Assembly (NCBI GenBank): GCA_005239725.1 | Contig: SBBM01000019.1 | Location: forward strand, 1-38,850 | Direction: 5' to 3' | Length of the DNA stretch: 38,850 bases | From: Planctomycetales bacterium | GTDB lineage: Bacteria > Omnitrophota > Gorgyraeia > Gygaellales > Profunditerraquicolaceae | In this document: piece by piece, positions 7,324 to 16,121 of the stretch | Numbering within the stretch: the stretch's first letter is position 1 | Layout of the letters: the number at the start of each line of letters is the position of its first letter | The notes under the pieces: model-generated | Database searches by the model: none | What the model saw: only the letters and a program-made list of their open reading frames with translations | What the model was told of the DNA's origin: nothing | Made by a program: the position numbers and the translations under genes

Positions 7324-9471
7324 TCAACTTTTTCTATCCTCAAAAATAATCCTTACCTTTGAACCTTCCGCGAGCGGCGTAGTGAATCCCGCAGGCACGC
7401 CGTCTACTAGTATCTTCATATTCTTTCCGAAGGCGCGGGCCGTATCAAATTCAATATACCTGAATATCTCGGAAAGGAGAACCTTGCGTTCACTTAAAGA
7501 ATAAACCTTAATATCGGCCCCGTCAATCAAAAATTCTTCCGGAGCTACCTCGTGGCCATTCATGAAGATTTGCACAGGCGCTATCTTCATTTCGATGTCG
7601 TTTCCGTCCACGTTAATGCGCACCTTGCGGCACTCGTCCGGTATATCCACTACGTCTTTTACCCTGTAGAAGGTAGGGTTGTCGAAAGAAAATTCCACTG
7701 CGTCATTCTGTTTAAGTAAAACCTCCAAGCCGCAACCCCTGCCGTTAATGCGTAAAGTGAAATTACGCTGCGTTAAAATCTTAGGGGTGCCGTTGATATT
7801 AACCAGAATCTGCCTTTCGGACAGACTCTCCAAATTTATCCCCTTGTATTTTAAGACATCTTTTATGCTTAAAGGCTCAAACCGGATATCCGCGCGGTCA
7901 GATACCTGCGCGGAAAGCCCCACTTTTTCGCCGTTCATTACCGCGTCCAGCGGCGCAACCTGCACAGGCTCGCCATTAAAAACAACCTGCACAGGCTTTA
8001 TACCCATCAAATCCTTTACAGACACCCTGGCATTTTCGCCGTTAAGGGCCTCTTCAAATTCAATCCTGTCCCCCTCGCTTATTTTCTCCGACAAAGAAAA
8101 TACGGGCTTCTGGTTTAACAATATTTTTGCGGGCCTACCCAACGTCCCTTTTATGATTTTTAGCTCCCCGTTTACGGTACAAGTTATCGCCATGCCGGGC
8201 CTGGGATATAACTTTTTATTATTAACGATGCCGGCTAGGGTTAGTGCCGCCATTATATCCTTTTTTTGCTGAAAATCCAACATCTTAAATTTTTTATTGT
8301 TTATCTCGATTTCAATAAACCGCAGGCCTAAAGAATTTACAGTCATCAACGCTATGCCTATCGGTGTGACGGCCTCAGGCCCGGTCAATTTACCTGTCCT
8401 GTCTTTTATGCCTTTTATTGCCGAAGGCAAACGGATACCCGCCTTATCCGGAGAAAGCCCGAAGCCCTCCGAGAGGTACTTCACCAAATCAAATACCTGG
8501 CTGCCTCCCCCTACCGCGACAACCGCACAAGGCGTGCCGCCGTTTAGCTGGAGCCCGGACTTTGCGATAGACTGCGCAAGCTTCTTAACGCAACTCGACA
8601 GGCTCCTCTTTATCTCTTCGGCACCAACCTTGCGCCTCTTACCCCAGATATCCTCGTATTCAATTTTATCTCTGTCATTGAGCAAACGTTTTATGCGCTC
8701 GGCAGTAGAAAAATCCGCCAGGCACACCTCTGAAATCCGCTCCGTAATCTCATCGCCTGCCTCCGGGACCATGCCATAGGCAAAGACAAATCCGTCGCGT
8801 GTCAGGGCCAGGTCCGAAGTTCCGGCTCCGATATCAACAAGGACAATATTTAATTTGCGCATATCCGCGGGGATTATGGCATTGATTGCCGAAATAGGCT
8901 CTAAAGTAATATTGGTTGCCTCCAACCCTGTTCTCCTTAATACCGCAAACATACTGTCCAGGACCACCCGCGGCAGGAATGTGACAATAATCTCGACGGC
9001 GATTGACTTTGCCCGGTGGCCGATGAGGTCGGAGAACCTGTTTCCGTCCAATTCATAATACACGGGGCTGTAACCTACGCAATAAAATTGCAGGGGGTTA
9101 TTCGCGGACTGGGAGATTATCCTGTCTACCCCCTCCAGTTCCAGGTCCCTTACCATTGCCTCGGTTATCTCTTCTTCAACGGGGAACTCCCGGTTTACCT
9201 TATTTTTATAAGTCACCAGGTTCCTCCCGGCTACTGCCACGCCTGCATGGCTTAACTTCCTGTTTAACCTGCGCTCCAAATTCTCTTTTACTTGCCTTAC
9301 GGTCCTGGCTACTTCTTCAATGCTGTGGATCTGGCCGTCAAACATGGGCCGCGAAGGGTGTTCGATTACCTCGACGTCAATAATCTCGGTAAAGTCTTCT
9401 TTTTTACGGGCGATGATGCCCATAACCTTGCGCGTGCCGATGTCTAATGCGAATATATCTTTATCTTTCAT
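7324..9471 (-). CDS. FtsA-like actin-fold ATPase with long repeat tail
   Basis: A 715-residue protein in two parts. Residues 1-385 are an FtsA/PilM-type actin fold: phosphate-1 loop ALDIGT (8-13), an FtsA-like 1C region (AGVAVAGRNLVT, about 76-87), phosphate-2 VLVDIGAGTSD (210-220) and adenosine motif AVGGGS (319-324). Residues from about 428 on form degenerate tandem units of about 60-70 residues, starting near 428, 493, 552, 613 and 684. Each has a strand followed by NG or DG, then often a second NG, a G/N-D-x-I/V turn and, in most units, V/I-K-D. No amphipathic FtsA tail is visible. Long FtsA-domain proteins of this kind occur in some Firmicutes and other phyla, with no function I can name. 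It overlaps the upstream cheC-like stop (ATGA) and is followed by comFB. True cell-division FtsA is unlikely: no ftsZ or ftsQ is nearby. Confidence 0.8.
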   Translation of the reverse strand: MKDKDIFALDIGTRKVMGIIARKKEDFTEIIDVEVIEHPSRPMFDGQIHSIEEVARTVRQVKENLERRLNRKLSHAGVAVAGRNLVTYKNKVNREFPVEEEITEAMVRDLELEGVDRIISQSANNPLQFYCVGYSPVYYELDGNRFSDLIGHRAKSIAVEIIVTFLPRVVLDSMFAVLRRTGLEATNITLEPISAINAIIPADMRKLNIVLVDIGAGTSDLALTRDGFVFAYGMVPEAGDEITERISEVCLADFSTAERIKRLLNDRDKIEYEDIWGKRRKVGAEEIKRSLSSCVKKLAQSIAKSGLQLNGGTPCAVVAVGGGSQVFDLVKYLSEGFGLSPDKAGIRLPSAIKGIKDRTGKLTGPEAVTPIGIALMTVNSLGLRFIEIEINNKKFKMLDFQQKKDIMAALTLAGIVNNKKLYPRPGMAITCTVNGELKIIKGTLGRPAKILLNQKPVFSLSEKISEGDRIEFEEALNGENARVSVKDLMGIKPVQVVFNGEPVQVAPLDAVMNGEKVGLSAQVSDRADIRFEPLSIKDVLKYKGINLESLSERQILVNINGTPKILTQRNFTLRINGRGCGLEVLLKQNDAVEFSFDNPTFYRVKDVVDIPDECRKVRINVDGNDIEMKIAPVQIFMNGHEVAPEEFLIDGADIKVYSLSERKVLLSEIFRYIEFDTARAFGKNMKILVDGVPAGFTTPLAEGSKVRIIFEDRKS

Positions 9472-10088
9472 AATCCCACTAATTTAACAATCTTATTAAC
9501 GCTCTCGTATTCCAAGAGGAAATTAACCGATATATTTAATTCTATATCCGAGATAATCATACGGTTTTCGATGGGCAGGATATAGCTGACATCCTGGCTC
9601 ACGAACCGTTTTAATAATGCCTGGTCCAGCTTATTCACCCTGTCCACGATAGTCTGGGGTATCGCCGGTATGAGATGATGCAGGTTTAAGAATTCGCCTA
9701 CGGCATTAAGATAAGAGCCGCAGAGGATATGGGAACTCTCGGTAAGGGCCGAGGCATCGGTTAAATTAAAGAGTTCGGTTGACCCAATTTTTCTCTCCAA
9801 TAAAATATCAATAAGGGTAAGGGCGCTTTTGTGAGAAAACAGGACAAACATCCCGCCCCGCAAAGCCCCTAATATCTTTGAGGCGACAATGATGCTTATC
9901 TCCTGGGGGTTTATGCTGAAATCGGCGGAAGACAATTCGTCCATGCTTAAAAGCGCAACCTTAGGCACATTTATCATAACCTTGCGGTTTAAAAGCTGGC
10001 CCAGGGCGGTTGCGGCCGTGCCCGCGCCTATATTTCCGATTTCCCTCAAGACATCTTCGTGTTCGGCATTCAATTTAAATTCGCCCAT
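9468..10088 (-). CDS. cheC: CheC-like protein, second site degenerate (His)
   Basis: A 206-residue CheC-family protein. Site 1 is complete: D12-x3-E16-x2-N19 in DVLREIGNIGAG, with the downstream Pro in VP at 41-42. Site 2 is S113-x3-E117-x2-H120, where Asn is replaced by His, so it is probably weak or inactive. It lies between cheA (17 nt upstream) and the FtsA-like gene (4-nt overlap). It may dephosphorylate one of the two CheY proteins or act on the FtsA-like partner; both are guesses from position. The Shine-Dalgarno (AGGGAGG) supports the ATG at 10088. Confidence 0.87.
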   Translation of the reverse strand: MGEFKLNAEHEDVLREIGNIGAGTAATALGQLLNRKVMINVPKVALLSMDELSSADFSINPQEISIIVASKILGALRGGMFVLFSHKSALTLIDILLERKIGSTELFNLTDASALTESSHILCGSYLNAVGEFLNLHHLIPAIPQTIVDRVNKLDQALLKRFVSQDVSYILPIENRMIISDIELNISVNFLLEYESVNKIVKLVGL

Positions 10089-10105
10089 TCCCCTGCCTCC
10101 CTTTT

Positions 10106-12079
10106 TTACCTTAAACTCATCGTATCCAAAATAAGGGCAACCCTGCCGTCGCCTAAAATAGTGGCCCCGGCGATGCCTTTCGTCCTCTTGACAAAAGAAC
10201 CCAAAGGCTTTACTACAATATCCTGCTCTCCCAGGACCTGGCTGACTACAAGGCCCAGGGCCTTCTTGCCGTACTCAATGATAACCACCGAAAGCCTATC
10301 GTCGGAATATTGCTCACTGGATACAAAAACAGGGATATCCAATTCCCTGTTTAGCCTGATTACAGGGATAACTTCATCCCTGACCCTGATTACTTCAAAA
10401 CTCTGTAAGAATTTAAGTTCCACTTCATTTATTTTAATTGTCTCCCTTATATTCATAAGCGGGACTGCGAGTATTTCGCCCTCAACCCTGACCAGCATAG
10501 CCTTAATAATAGCAAGGGTGAGGGGGAGAGTTAAAATGAAACGGCTACCCACTTCAGGCTTAGTCTCAAAATCAAGCCTGCCGCCCAGGGATTCTATCTT
10601 TGACTTAACCACATCAAGGCCCACCCCACGGCCGGAGATATCGCTAACCACCCTGGCCGTAGAAAAACCCGGCAATGAGATAAGGTCGAGTACTCGCTTT
10701 TCATCAAGGGCCGCTGCCTCTTCTCCGGAAATCAAGCCCTTTTCCAGGGCCTTTTTACGCACAGCGGAAAAATCAACCCCTTTTCCGTCATCGCTAACTT
10801 CAATAAAAATCTGCCCCTTCTGCCTGCTTACTTTGATTGCAAGTTTGCCGTGCAGGTTTTTTCCTTTAGCCTTCCTCTCTTCCGGGCTTTCAATGCCGTG
10901 GTCAATGGCGTTCCTCACCAGGTGCACCAGGAGGTCGCCGATCTCATCCAGTGCCACCCTGTCCAGCTCTATCTCGCTGCCCGTCATTTCCAAATCAACT
11001 TCCTTGTTCTGTTTTTTTGATAAATCCCTGACAACCCTGGGAAAGGCATCCAGGATATAGGCAACAGGAAGAAGCCTGGTCTGTATTATCTCATCCTGAA
11101 GCGCGGAGGTTAAATGGTCTATCGTAAAGCCAACTTCCTCCAGGGGTTCAAGCTTAAAAGACTGCATAATCTGCAGCAGCCTGATTTTGGCAATAGTCAA
11201 TTCGCCCATGAGGTTCATAATTTTATCCAGCCTTTCAACCGGTATCCTCATGCTCTGTATCTTCTTTATGTAGGAAGGCGCACCTTGAGGCGCTGCCGCA
11301 GCAGTTTTTCCTGCTACGTCCACAACCTCAACAATTGCCTTTTCTATATCCGAAATGTTTAAAAGGTCATTGGCGATTATCTCCCGGCTTTCCTTACTAA
11401 CCAAAACCAGGGTAAAGGCGAGCTCAAACCTGCCTTCCTTTATGTCTTCGACTTGCGGCACTGCCTTTATAATCTCGCCCCTTCTCTTTAAGTTGCTGAT
11501 TACCAGAAACGCGCGCGCCTCCTTCATTACGCAATCGCGCACCAGGGTAACCCTTATTTTAAAACTATTAAGCCCCCTGGACTTAGCCTCTTTAATCTTT
11601 TTTATATCCGGATCGGAGAATTCTAAAGCCTGCTCTTCGAGTTCCGGCAGAGCGGCCCTTTCCGGCTTCTTTTCTTTAGGCATGACTCCTTCCGCAGGCT
11701 GGTCAGCGGTTAGAAGCCTCTTTAAATCTTCAAGGCAGGGTGCGATATCAACTTTTGACTCCCGGCTTAACCTTATATCTTCTACAAGCCGCTCCAATAT
11801 ATCTACGGAGGCAAAAAGCGCGTCGCTTATTTCAAGGGTAAGTTTTTTTTTCTGGCTGCGCAATTCGTCTAAAAGGTCTTCCATCTGATGGGATAATCCG
11901 GCAAGCTTCTCATAGCCCATGGTTGCGGACATACCTTTCAAGGTGTGGATACAGCGGAAAACTTCATTCAGAGATTCTAAATCGGAGGGGTCCTCTTCTA
12001 TTTTTACCAGGCAATTACTGATATTATTTAAATACTCCTGGGCCTCAGAGAGGAATAATTCGCGGTAACCGTCCTGCAT
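10106..12079 (-). CDS. cheA: CheA chemotaxis histidine kinase
   Basis: The central kinase of the chemoreceptor array. It takes ATP phosphate onto P1 and passes it to CheY and CheB. P1 (Hpt) has H45 in CIHTLKGM. A linker follows, then a P2-like domain (about 172-255), P3 dimerisation helices (about 275-345) and the P4 ATPase: N-box LLVHLVRNAIDHGIE (383-397), G1 DDGKGVD (430-436), G2 GRGVGLDVV (483-491). P5 CheW-like domain runs from about 525 to the end. At 657 residues it is full length with no missing motif. Four nt separate it from the upstream cheC-like gene. It has a single P1 and no extra receiver, unlike the multi-Hpt ChpA of Pseudomonas pili. Confidence 0.97.
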   Translation of the reverse strand: MQDGYRELFLSEAQEYLNNISNCLVKIEEDPSDLESLNEVFRCIHTLKGMSATMGYEKLAGLSHQMEDLLDELRSQKKKLTLEISDALFASVDILERLVEDIRLSRESKVDIAPCLEDLKRLLTADQPAEGVMPKEKKPERAALPELEEQALEFSDPDIKKIKEAKSRGLNSFKIRVTLVRDCVMKEARAFLVISNLKRRGEIIKAVPQVEDIKEGRFELAFTLVLVSKESREIIANDLLNISDIEKAIVEVVDVAGKTAAAAPQGAPSYIKKIQSMRIPVERLDKIMNLMGELTIAKIRLLQIMQSFKLEPLEEVGFTIDHLTSALQDEIIQTRLLPVAYILDAFPRVVRDLSKKQNKEVDLEMTGSEIELDRVALDEIGDLLVHLVRNAIDHGIESPEERKAKGKNLHGKLAIKVSRQKGQIFIEVSDDGKGVDFSAVRKKALEKGLISGEEAAALDEKRVLDLISLPGFSTARVVSDISGRGVGLDVVKSKIESLGGRLDFETKPEVGSRFILTLPLTLAIIKAMLVRVEGEILAVPLMNIRETIKINEVELKFLQSFEVIRVRDEVIPVIRLNRELDIPVFVSSEQYSDDRLSVVIIEYGKKALGLVVSQVLGEQDIVVKPLGSFVKRTKGIAGATILGDGRVALILDTMSLR

Positions 12080-12083
12080 ATTT

Positions 12084-12704
12084 TTAGTCTTTACTGCCTA
12101 TTGACTTAAGAATGACTTCCAGACCCGCCGGGTCGGGGATAATAAAGAAATGCCCGGTTACAGAGGCTTTCGGCTCCATAAATTCGGATTCAATCAACAG
12201 GGCAAATTCCGATTTGCAGCTTAATTCTATGAGAAGATAATCAACTATTGCGCCTGCCATATCTACAATTAACTCCGGGACTGCCGGCACCATGCTTAAA
12301 CCCACAAAATTACCCAGAGTGCTTAAGTAAGCATTTGCCAGGATTAACCCGATTTCTTTTAATGCCGACCTTTCCAGGTCTCCGATGACCGCCCCTGGAC
12401 CTTCAGGGGGCTTTTTGCCGGTCATAAATGAAGAAAGGATAACGGCATCCCTCTGTGAAAATATAAAAAGAATCGTATTTGGTATATCCCCGAATACGCG
12501 AAGCACAAGCCCGGCGACCAAATTATCCGCTCCGCCCACCGCGGGAGGCACCTGTTCTATGGGTAAAAAAAGTATCCTGGGGACATCTATGTTTATCTTC
12601 TTGTTGAGTAACTGCGAAAGGACGGTAGCGGCATTGCCTGAGCAGATATTGCCGATTTCCTTTAAAGCATCTTTCTGGACATCAGTAAGGGCTATTTCTT
12701 CCAT
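12084..12704 (-). CDS. cheC: CheC-like protein, second site degenerate (Leu)
   Basis: A 206-residue CheC-family protein. Site 1 is complete: D12-x3-E16-x2-N19 (DALKEIGNI) with P42. Site 2 is S113-x3-E117-x2-L120: Asn replaced by Leu, which should abolish phosphatase chemistry there. It lies 18 nt after cheY2 and 4 nt before cheA, so it is made with both. Length matches the 9468-10088 copy, but the sequences have diverged widely outside the motifs. No strong Shine-Dalgarno is visible before the ATG at 12704. Confidence 0.87.
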   Translation of the reverse strand: MEEIALTDVQKDALKEIGNICSGNAATVLSQLLNKKINIDVPRILFLPIEQVPPAVGGADNLVAGLVLRVFGDIPNTILFIFSQRDAVILSSFMTGKKPPEGPGAVIGDLERSALKEIGLILANAYLSTLGNFVGLSMVPAVPELIVDMAGAIVDYLLIELSCKSEFALLIESEFMEPKASVTGHFFIIPDPAGLEVILKSIGSKD

Positions 12705-12722
12705 TATTTTTAATGGCGGGTT

Positions 12723-13094
12723 TTATGAGCTAAGTATATTTTTTATTACTTCAATAAGCCTTGTAGATTGCACCGGTTTGCTCACAAAGTCTTTAGCGCC
12801 TGCACGTATCGCCTCAACTACCAGCGATTGCTGGCCCATTGCCGAGACAATCAGGACTTTGGCCTTGGGGTCAATTTTGATTATTTCCCTGACCGCGCCT
12901 ATGCCGTCTAACTCTTCCATCATCGGCATGACAATATCCATGGTGACGAAATCCGGCTTGAATTGTTTGTATTTTTCTACCGCCTCCTTGGCGTTTGAGG
13001 CCTCGGCGCAGATTTCATGGCCTTCGCCTACCAGTATCTTAATCAGCATCTGGCGCATAAAAAGCGCATCGTCCACAATCATTACTCTTGCCAT
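12723..13094 (-). CDS. cheY: CheY-type response regulator (copy 2), first gene of operon
   Basis: A 123-residue single-domain receiver with D8-D9, phosphoacceptor D53 (TMDIVMP), S84 and K106. It shares long stretches with copy 1 (GIGAVREI, VSAMGQ, SLVVEAI, AGAKDFV) and the same extra residues after MP (MMEELDGIG). First gene after the promoter at 13183-13210, with a leader of about 80 nt containing a small GCCTG/CAGGC hairpin just upstream of AGGGAG. Two near-identical CheYs in one pathway suggest one drives output and one may act as a phosphate sink (inference). Confidence 0.93.
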   Translation of the reverse strand: MARVMIVDDALFMRQMLIKILVGEGHEICAEASNAKEAVEKYKQFKPDFVTMDIVMPMMEELDGIGAVREIIKIDPKAKVLIVSAMGQQSLVVEAIRAGAKDFVSKPVQSTRLIEVIKNILSS

Positions 13095-13182
13095 ACCTTG
13101 CTCTCCCTGCCTGCTCGAACAGGCTAAACTTTAATAATTAATAATAACGTAACTTTATACCCTTATTTTAGTTACACTTAAA

Positions 13183-13210
13183 ATTATAACATAGTTTCCC
13201 ACCCGGTCAA
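13183..13210 (-). promoter_or_regulatory. Sigma70-type promoter of the chemotaxis operon
   Basis: On the minus strand -35 TTGACC (13210-13205), 16 bp, then a perfect -10 TATAAT (13188-13183). Predicted transcription start is near 13176, giving an 82-nt leader before cheY2. It is a housekeeping-type promoter; no sigma28 or sigma54 pattern is visible. Confidence 0.75.
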
Positions 13211-13262
13211 GAAAAATCCCCCTGCCCTAAATTTTGCCGTATCAAGAGATTTTCTCCCCATT

Positions 13263-13949
13263 TTATTTTTTGCAAACTCCTATTAACCCTTTGCAAAGAG
13301 GGGATAATTTACTCAAAAATTTATGAAGCCTTCTTATATAGTAAAATTTATAAAGAGGAGACAACCAGCCGAAACGCCCGTATATTCTTACTTCTGCAAA
13401 ATAGGCTTTTAAACTCCTTTTAAATTGAAAAAAATTCAATTCCGAGAAATGCGTCGGGTCTTTTTCTTTTGTGATCTTACCGTAAAATCTGAAGACGGGT
13501 CTGTTCGGAGTAGTAACAATGAAAAAACCACCGGGAACCAAAACCCGTTTTGCTTCATTAAAAAGTTTTAAATGCCCTGCATAATCCGGTAGATGTTCGA
13601 TTACTTCAATGGCGCAGACAGTATCAAAAGACGAATCCTTAAAAGGCAAAACCATACCATCCGCAAGAATAAAATCTGCAGTATTAAAATTGCCTGCTCT
13701 TTCGCAAGCCTGCGTAATCCTCTCTGCTGATAAATCCAGCGCAATCAACTTACGGGAATTTTCACTAAAAACTCTGCCCCAGGCACCATCGCCACAGCCG
13801 ATCTCCAAGACCCGACCCCCGATATATTTAAGGATTAAATCGGTAAATTCCTGATACCTACTCAACTGATAGCTTTTCTCTTTGGCAAATTCTTCTATAG
13901 CGCAGCGATAACTCGCAAGACTTGCTCTCCTGTTGTTATAATGTTTCAT
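13263..13949 (-). CDS. SAM-dependent methyltransferase, class I
   Basis: A 228-residue class I methyltransferase (Methyltransf_11 type). Motif I is VLEIGCGDGAWG (about 48-59), the acidic residue after strand 2 is in LIALDLS, and motif post-I is ILADGMVLPF. VCAIEVIEHLPD and VLVPGGFFIVTTPN are typical of methyltransferases in polysaccharide and lipid clusters. Last gene of a four-gene glycan cluster, overlapping the GT4 gene by 4 nt. The substrate is probably a glycan or a lipid-linked sugar (inference). No terminator is visible before the chemotaxis promoter 53 bp further on. Confidence 0.85.
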   Translation of the reverse strand: MKHYNNRRASLASYRCAIEEFAKEKSYQLSRYQEFTDLILKYIGGRVLEIGCGDGAWGRVFSENSRKLIALDLSAERITQACERAGNFNTADFILADGMVLPFKDSSFDTVCAIEVIEHLPDYAGHLKLFNEAKRVLVPGGFFIVTTPNRPVFRFYGKITKEKDPTHFSELNFFQFKRSLKAYFAEVRIYGRFGWLSPLYKFYYIRRLHKFLSKLSPLCKGLIGVCKK

Positions 13950-15046
13950 AATCTGTGATATAGATTAATTATTCTGTTTACGATCCTATCCGGGCTAAAT
14001 TTGCCCTCTATGGTTTCCAATCCTTTCCTGGAAAATTCCGTCCTTAACCAGGCGTTATCTAATAAACCGACAATTCGCTTTGCCAATTCATTACAATCAT
14101 TATAGTTAACCAAAATACCATTCTCATTTCCTTTAATAATTCCTTTTATGCCTTCTACGTTGGTGCCGATAACCGGGGCCCCGCAAGACATTGCCTCTAT
14201 TACAGTAATGCCAAACCCCTCAAAAACCGAAGGTACGACAACTATGTCTACTTGGTTGTAGAGCATTAATAATTCTTCATCCTGGACAAAACCCAAGAAT
14301 TTTATGTTTTTGCCAAGATTATTCTCCATTACGAATGCCCTTAACGAATTCAATAACTGGCCTTCACCAACTATAAACAGTTTCGCATCGGGATTTTCCC
14401 GGATTACAAGCGGCATTGACTTTACAAGGAAGCTGATTCCCTTTCGGTTGTCCAACCTGCCTACGAAAAGGATGCCATTTTTAATTTTCTCGATATTGGG
14501 CAGGCGATGAAATTTTTCCCTATCTGCAAAAGGCGGGATTAATTCTATCTTATCGCGGCTTATTCCGTATTTATTAACCAATATATCTTCTGTATCTTTG
14601 GAAATAGAAATTACTCTCTCCGCTAATCTGTAGCCCGTCTGTTCGAAATTGACGAGAACCCGTTTCCAGCCCTGGCGGGGAATCAACCGGCATTGCTGGT
14701 AATATGTATGGCAGGCGGTATAAACTACCGGGATGCCCGGTTTTCCCAAAAGAAACACCCCTCCCGGCCCGCCAAAAAGATGGGCTATCCTTAAGCCATA
14801 TTTTTTGATTAGCGGCTTGATGGCTAAATTGACCCCTGCGGAAAAACCTATATTCTTAAACATTGAATTCTGCGTTTCTTTGAAGACAGGTAGATGGCCA
14901 GGTAAATTATTTTTTGCCGGAGAAAAAACAAAAAAATTAAAGTCCTGGATATCCTTTAATTTCAGGTAAAACTCATAGACGTACCTGCCCATACCGCCGA
15001 TAAAAGGGTAGAAATCATAAGTGAAAATACCTATATTTTTACTCAT
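13946..15046 (-). CDS. Glycosyltransferase family 4
   Basis: A 366-residue GT-B enzyme that transfers a sugar from a nucleotide sugar. The N-terminal Rossmann half starts MSKNIGIFTYDFYPFIGGMGRYV, the usual GT4 acceptor-side signature. The C-terminal half has ILFVGRLDNRKGI and the EX7E motif in EGFGITVIEA followed by CGAPVIGT. It overlaps the upstream GT4 by 8 nt and the downstream methyltransferase by 4 nt. Sugar and acceptor cannot be told from sequence. No transmembrane segment. Confidence 0.9.
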   Translation of the reverse strand: MSKNIGIFTYDFYPFIGGMGRYVYEFYLKLKDIQDFNFFVFSPAKNNLPGHLPVFKETQNSMFKNIGFSAGVNLAIKPLIKKYGLRIAHLFGGPGGVFLLGKPGIPVVYTACHTYYQQCRLIPRQGWKRVLVNFEQTGYRLAERVISISKDTEDILVNKYGISRDKIELIPPFADREKFHRLPNIEKIKNGILFVGRLDNRKGISFLVKSMPLVIRENPDAKLFIVGEGQLLNSLRAFVMENNLGKNIKFLGFVQDEELLMLYNQVDIVVVPSVFEGFGITVIEAMSCGAPVIGTNVEGIKGIIKGNENGILVNYNDCNELAKRIVGLLDNAWLRTEFSRKGLETIEGKFSPDRIVNRIINLYHRL

Positions 15047-16121
15047 TGCCGGTTATCCCTTTAAATTTATCCAGATATTCAGATGCCACTTTATCTGAAT
15101 TATAGTTCGCCACGGTGAATTCCCTTGCCTTCTTATTAAAATCCCGGTTATCTATGGATAACAATTCTTTTATCTTAGCTAGGTATGCATCTGAATCAAA
15201 TGGAGCGACCAAATAACCATTTTTCCCGTCTGAAATGGCATCTCTTATCCCATCTAAATCCGAGGCTATCACGGGGACTTCACACGAAGCGGCTTCCAGC
15301 ATTGCCAAGCCAAACCCCTCAATATCCGCTTCCACCGGGATATTAGGCATAATAAATATGTCGGATATATTATAAAACACTTTTAACAAAGCATCGCCAA
15401 TCTTACCTAAGAGTACCACCTGGCCAGAGAGCCCTTTATTGCGGATTATATTCTCGATGCCGTGGCGCATAGGGCCGTCGCCTGCAACTATATAGACAAA
15501 ATCCCTGACCTCCGCTGTCAACCGAGCAATAACATTGTCTATAAACCAATGGATGCCTTTTCTTTTTATGAGCCTGCCCACGGACAACAATATTTTCTTA
15601 TCCTTTATCCGCAACCCCAGCCTGTCTGCGGCCTCTTGTTTTAAACTCACCTTATCCTCATTTATATAAAATTCGTCGCTAAAGCTAGGCGGGATGACGA
15701 CAATTTTCCCTTCGGGTATGCCCCTGACGGCACACTGATCTTTGGTGGCCCGGCTAAGGCAAATTATTCCATCGGTTGCTGATACGCATTTAGGAATAAC
15801 CCATTGATAAACCTTATTCCTGTAAGTAATATCCAGGCCGTTAATAGTTATAACAACCGGCACCTTGAATGGCTTCAAGAAAACCGTTAAGATAGAAAGA
15901 AGGCCTTCGTTAAGATAAATTATTTCTATTTTCTGCGTGAATAAAATCCGTATCGACCTGATTAAAAGGTAGGGCAGGCCGACGAATAATAATTTTCTTT
16001 TACTCCATCTTAAAAGAATGACATCGGTCTGTTTTCTTAACGCAGAATACAGGTTAAAAGAAAACCTCTCCAACCCCCCTTTTCCCGGAGGGAAATTTCT
16101 GGTGATAAAAAGAACCTTCAT
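15039..16121 (-). CDS. Glycosyltransferase family 4
   Basis: A 360-residue GT-B enzyme, paralogous in fold to the next gene. It opens MKVLFITRNFPPGKGGLERF, has ILLSVGRLIKRKGIHWF at the start of the nucleotide-sugar half, and the EX7E motif in EGFGLAMLEA with SCEVPVIAS. Operon position: its ATG overlaps the GT2 stop by 4 nt and its stop overlaps the next GT4 by 8 nt. It probably adds a sugar to a lipid carrier primed by the neighbouring GT2 (inference). Confidence 0.9.
   Translation of the reverse strand: MKVLFITRNFPPGKGGLERFSFNLYSALRKQTDVILLRWSKRKLLFVGLPYLLIRSIRILFTQKIEIIYLNEGLLSILTVFLKPFKVPVVITINGLDITYRNKVYQWVIPKCVSATDGIICLSRATKDQCAVRGIPEGKIVVIPPSFSDEFYINEDKVSLKQEAADRLGLRIKDKKILLSVGRLIKRKGIHWFIDNVIARLTAEVRDFVYIVAGDGPMRHGIENIIRNKGLSGQVVLLGKIGDALLKVFYNISDIFIMPNIPVEADIEGFGLAMLEAASCEVPVIASDLDGIRDAISDGKNGYLVAPFDSDAYLAKIKELLSIDNRDFNKKAREFTVANYNSDKVASEYLDKFKGITGNE

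Noticed and set aside
7324-9471. Cell-division FtsA
   Set aside because: No ftsZ, ftsQ or mur genes nearby, no C-terminal amphipathic helix, and the protein is about 300 residues too long.
10059-11060. 333-residue plus-strand open frame opposite cheA
   Set aside because: It is antisense to cheA, which has all its motifs; the plus frame is Ser/Leu/Pro-rich without domains or a Shine-Dalgarno.
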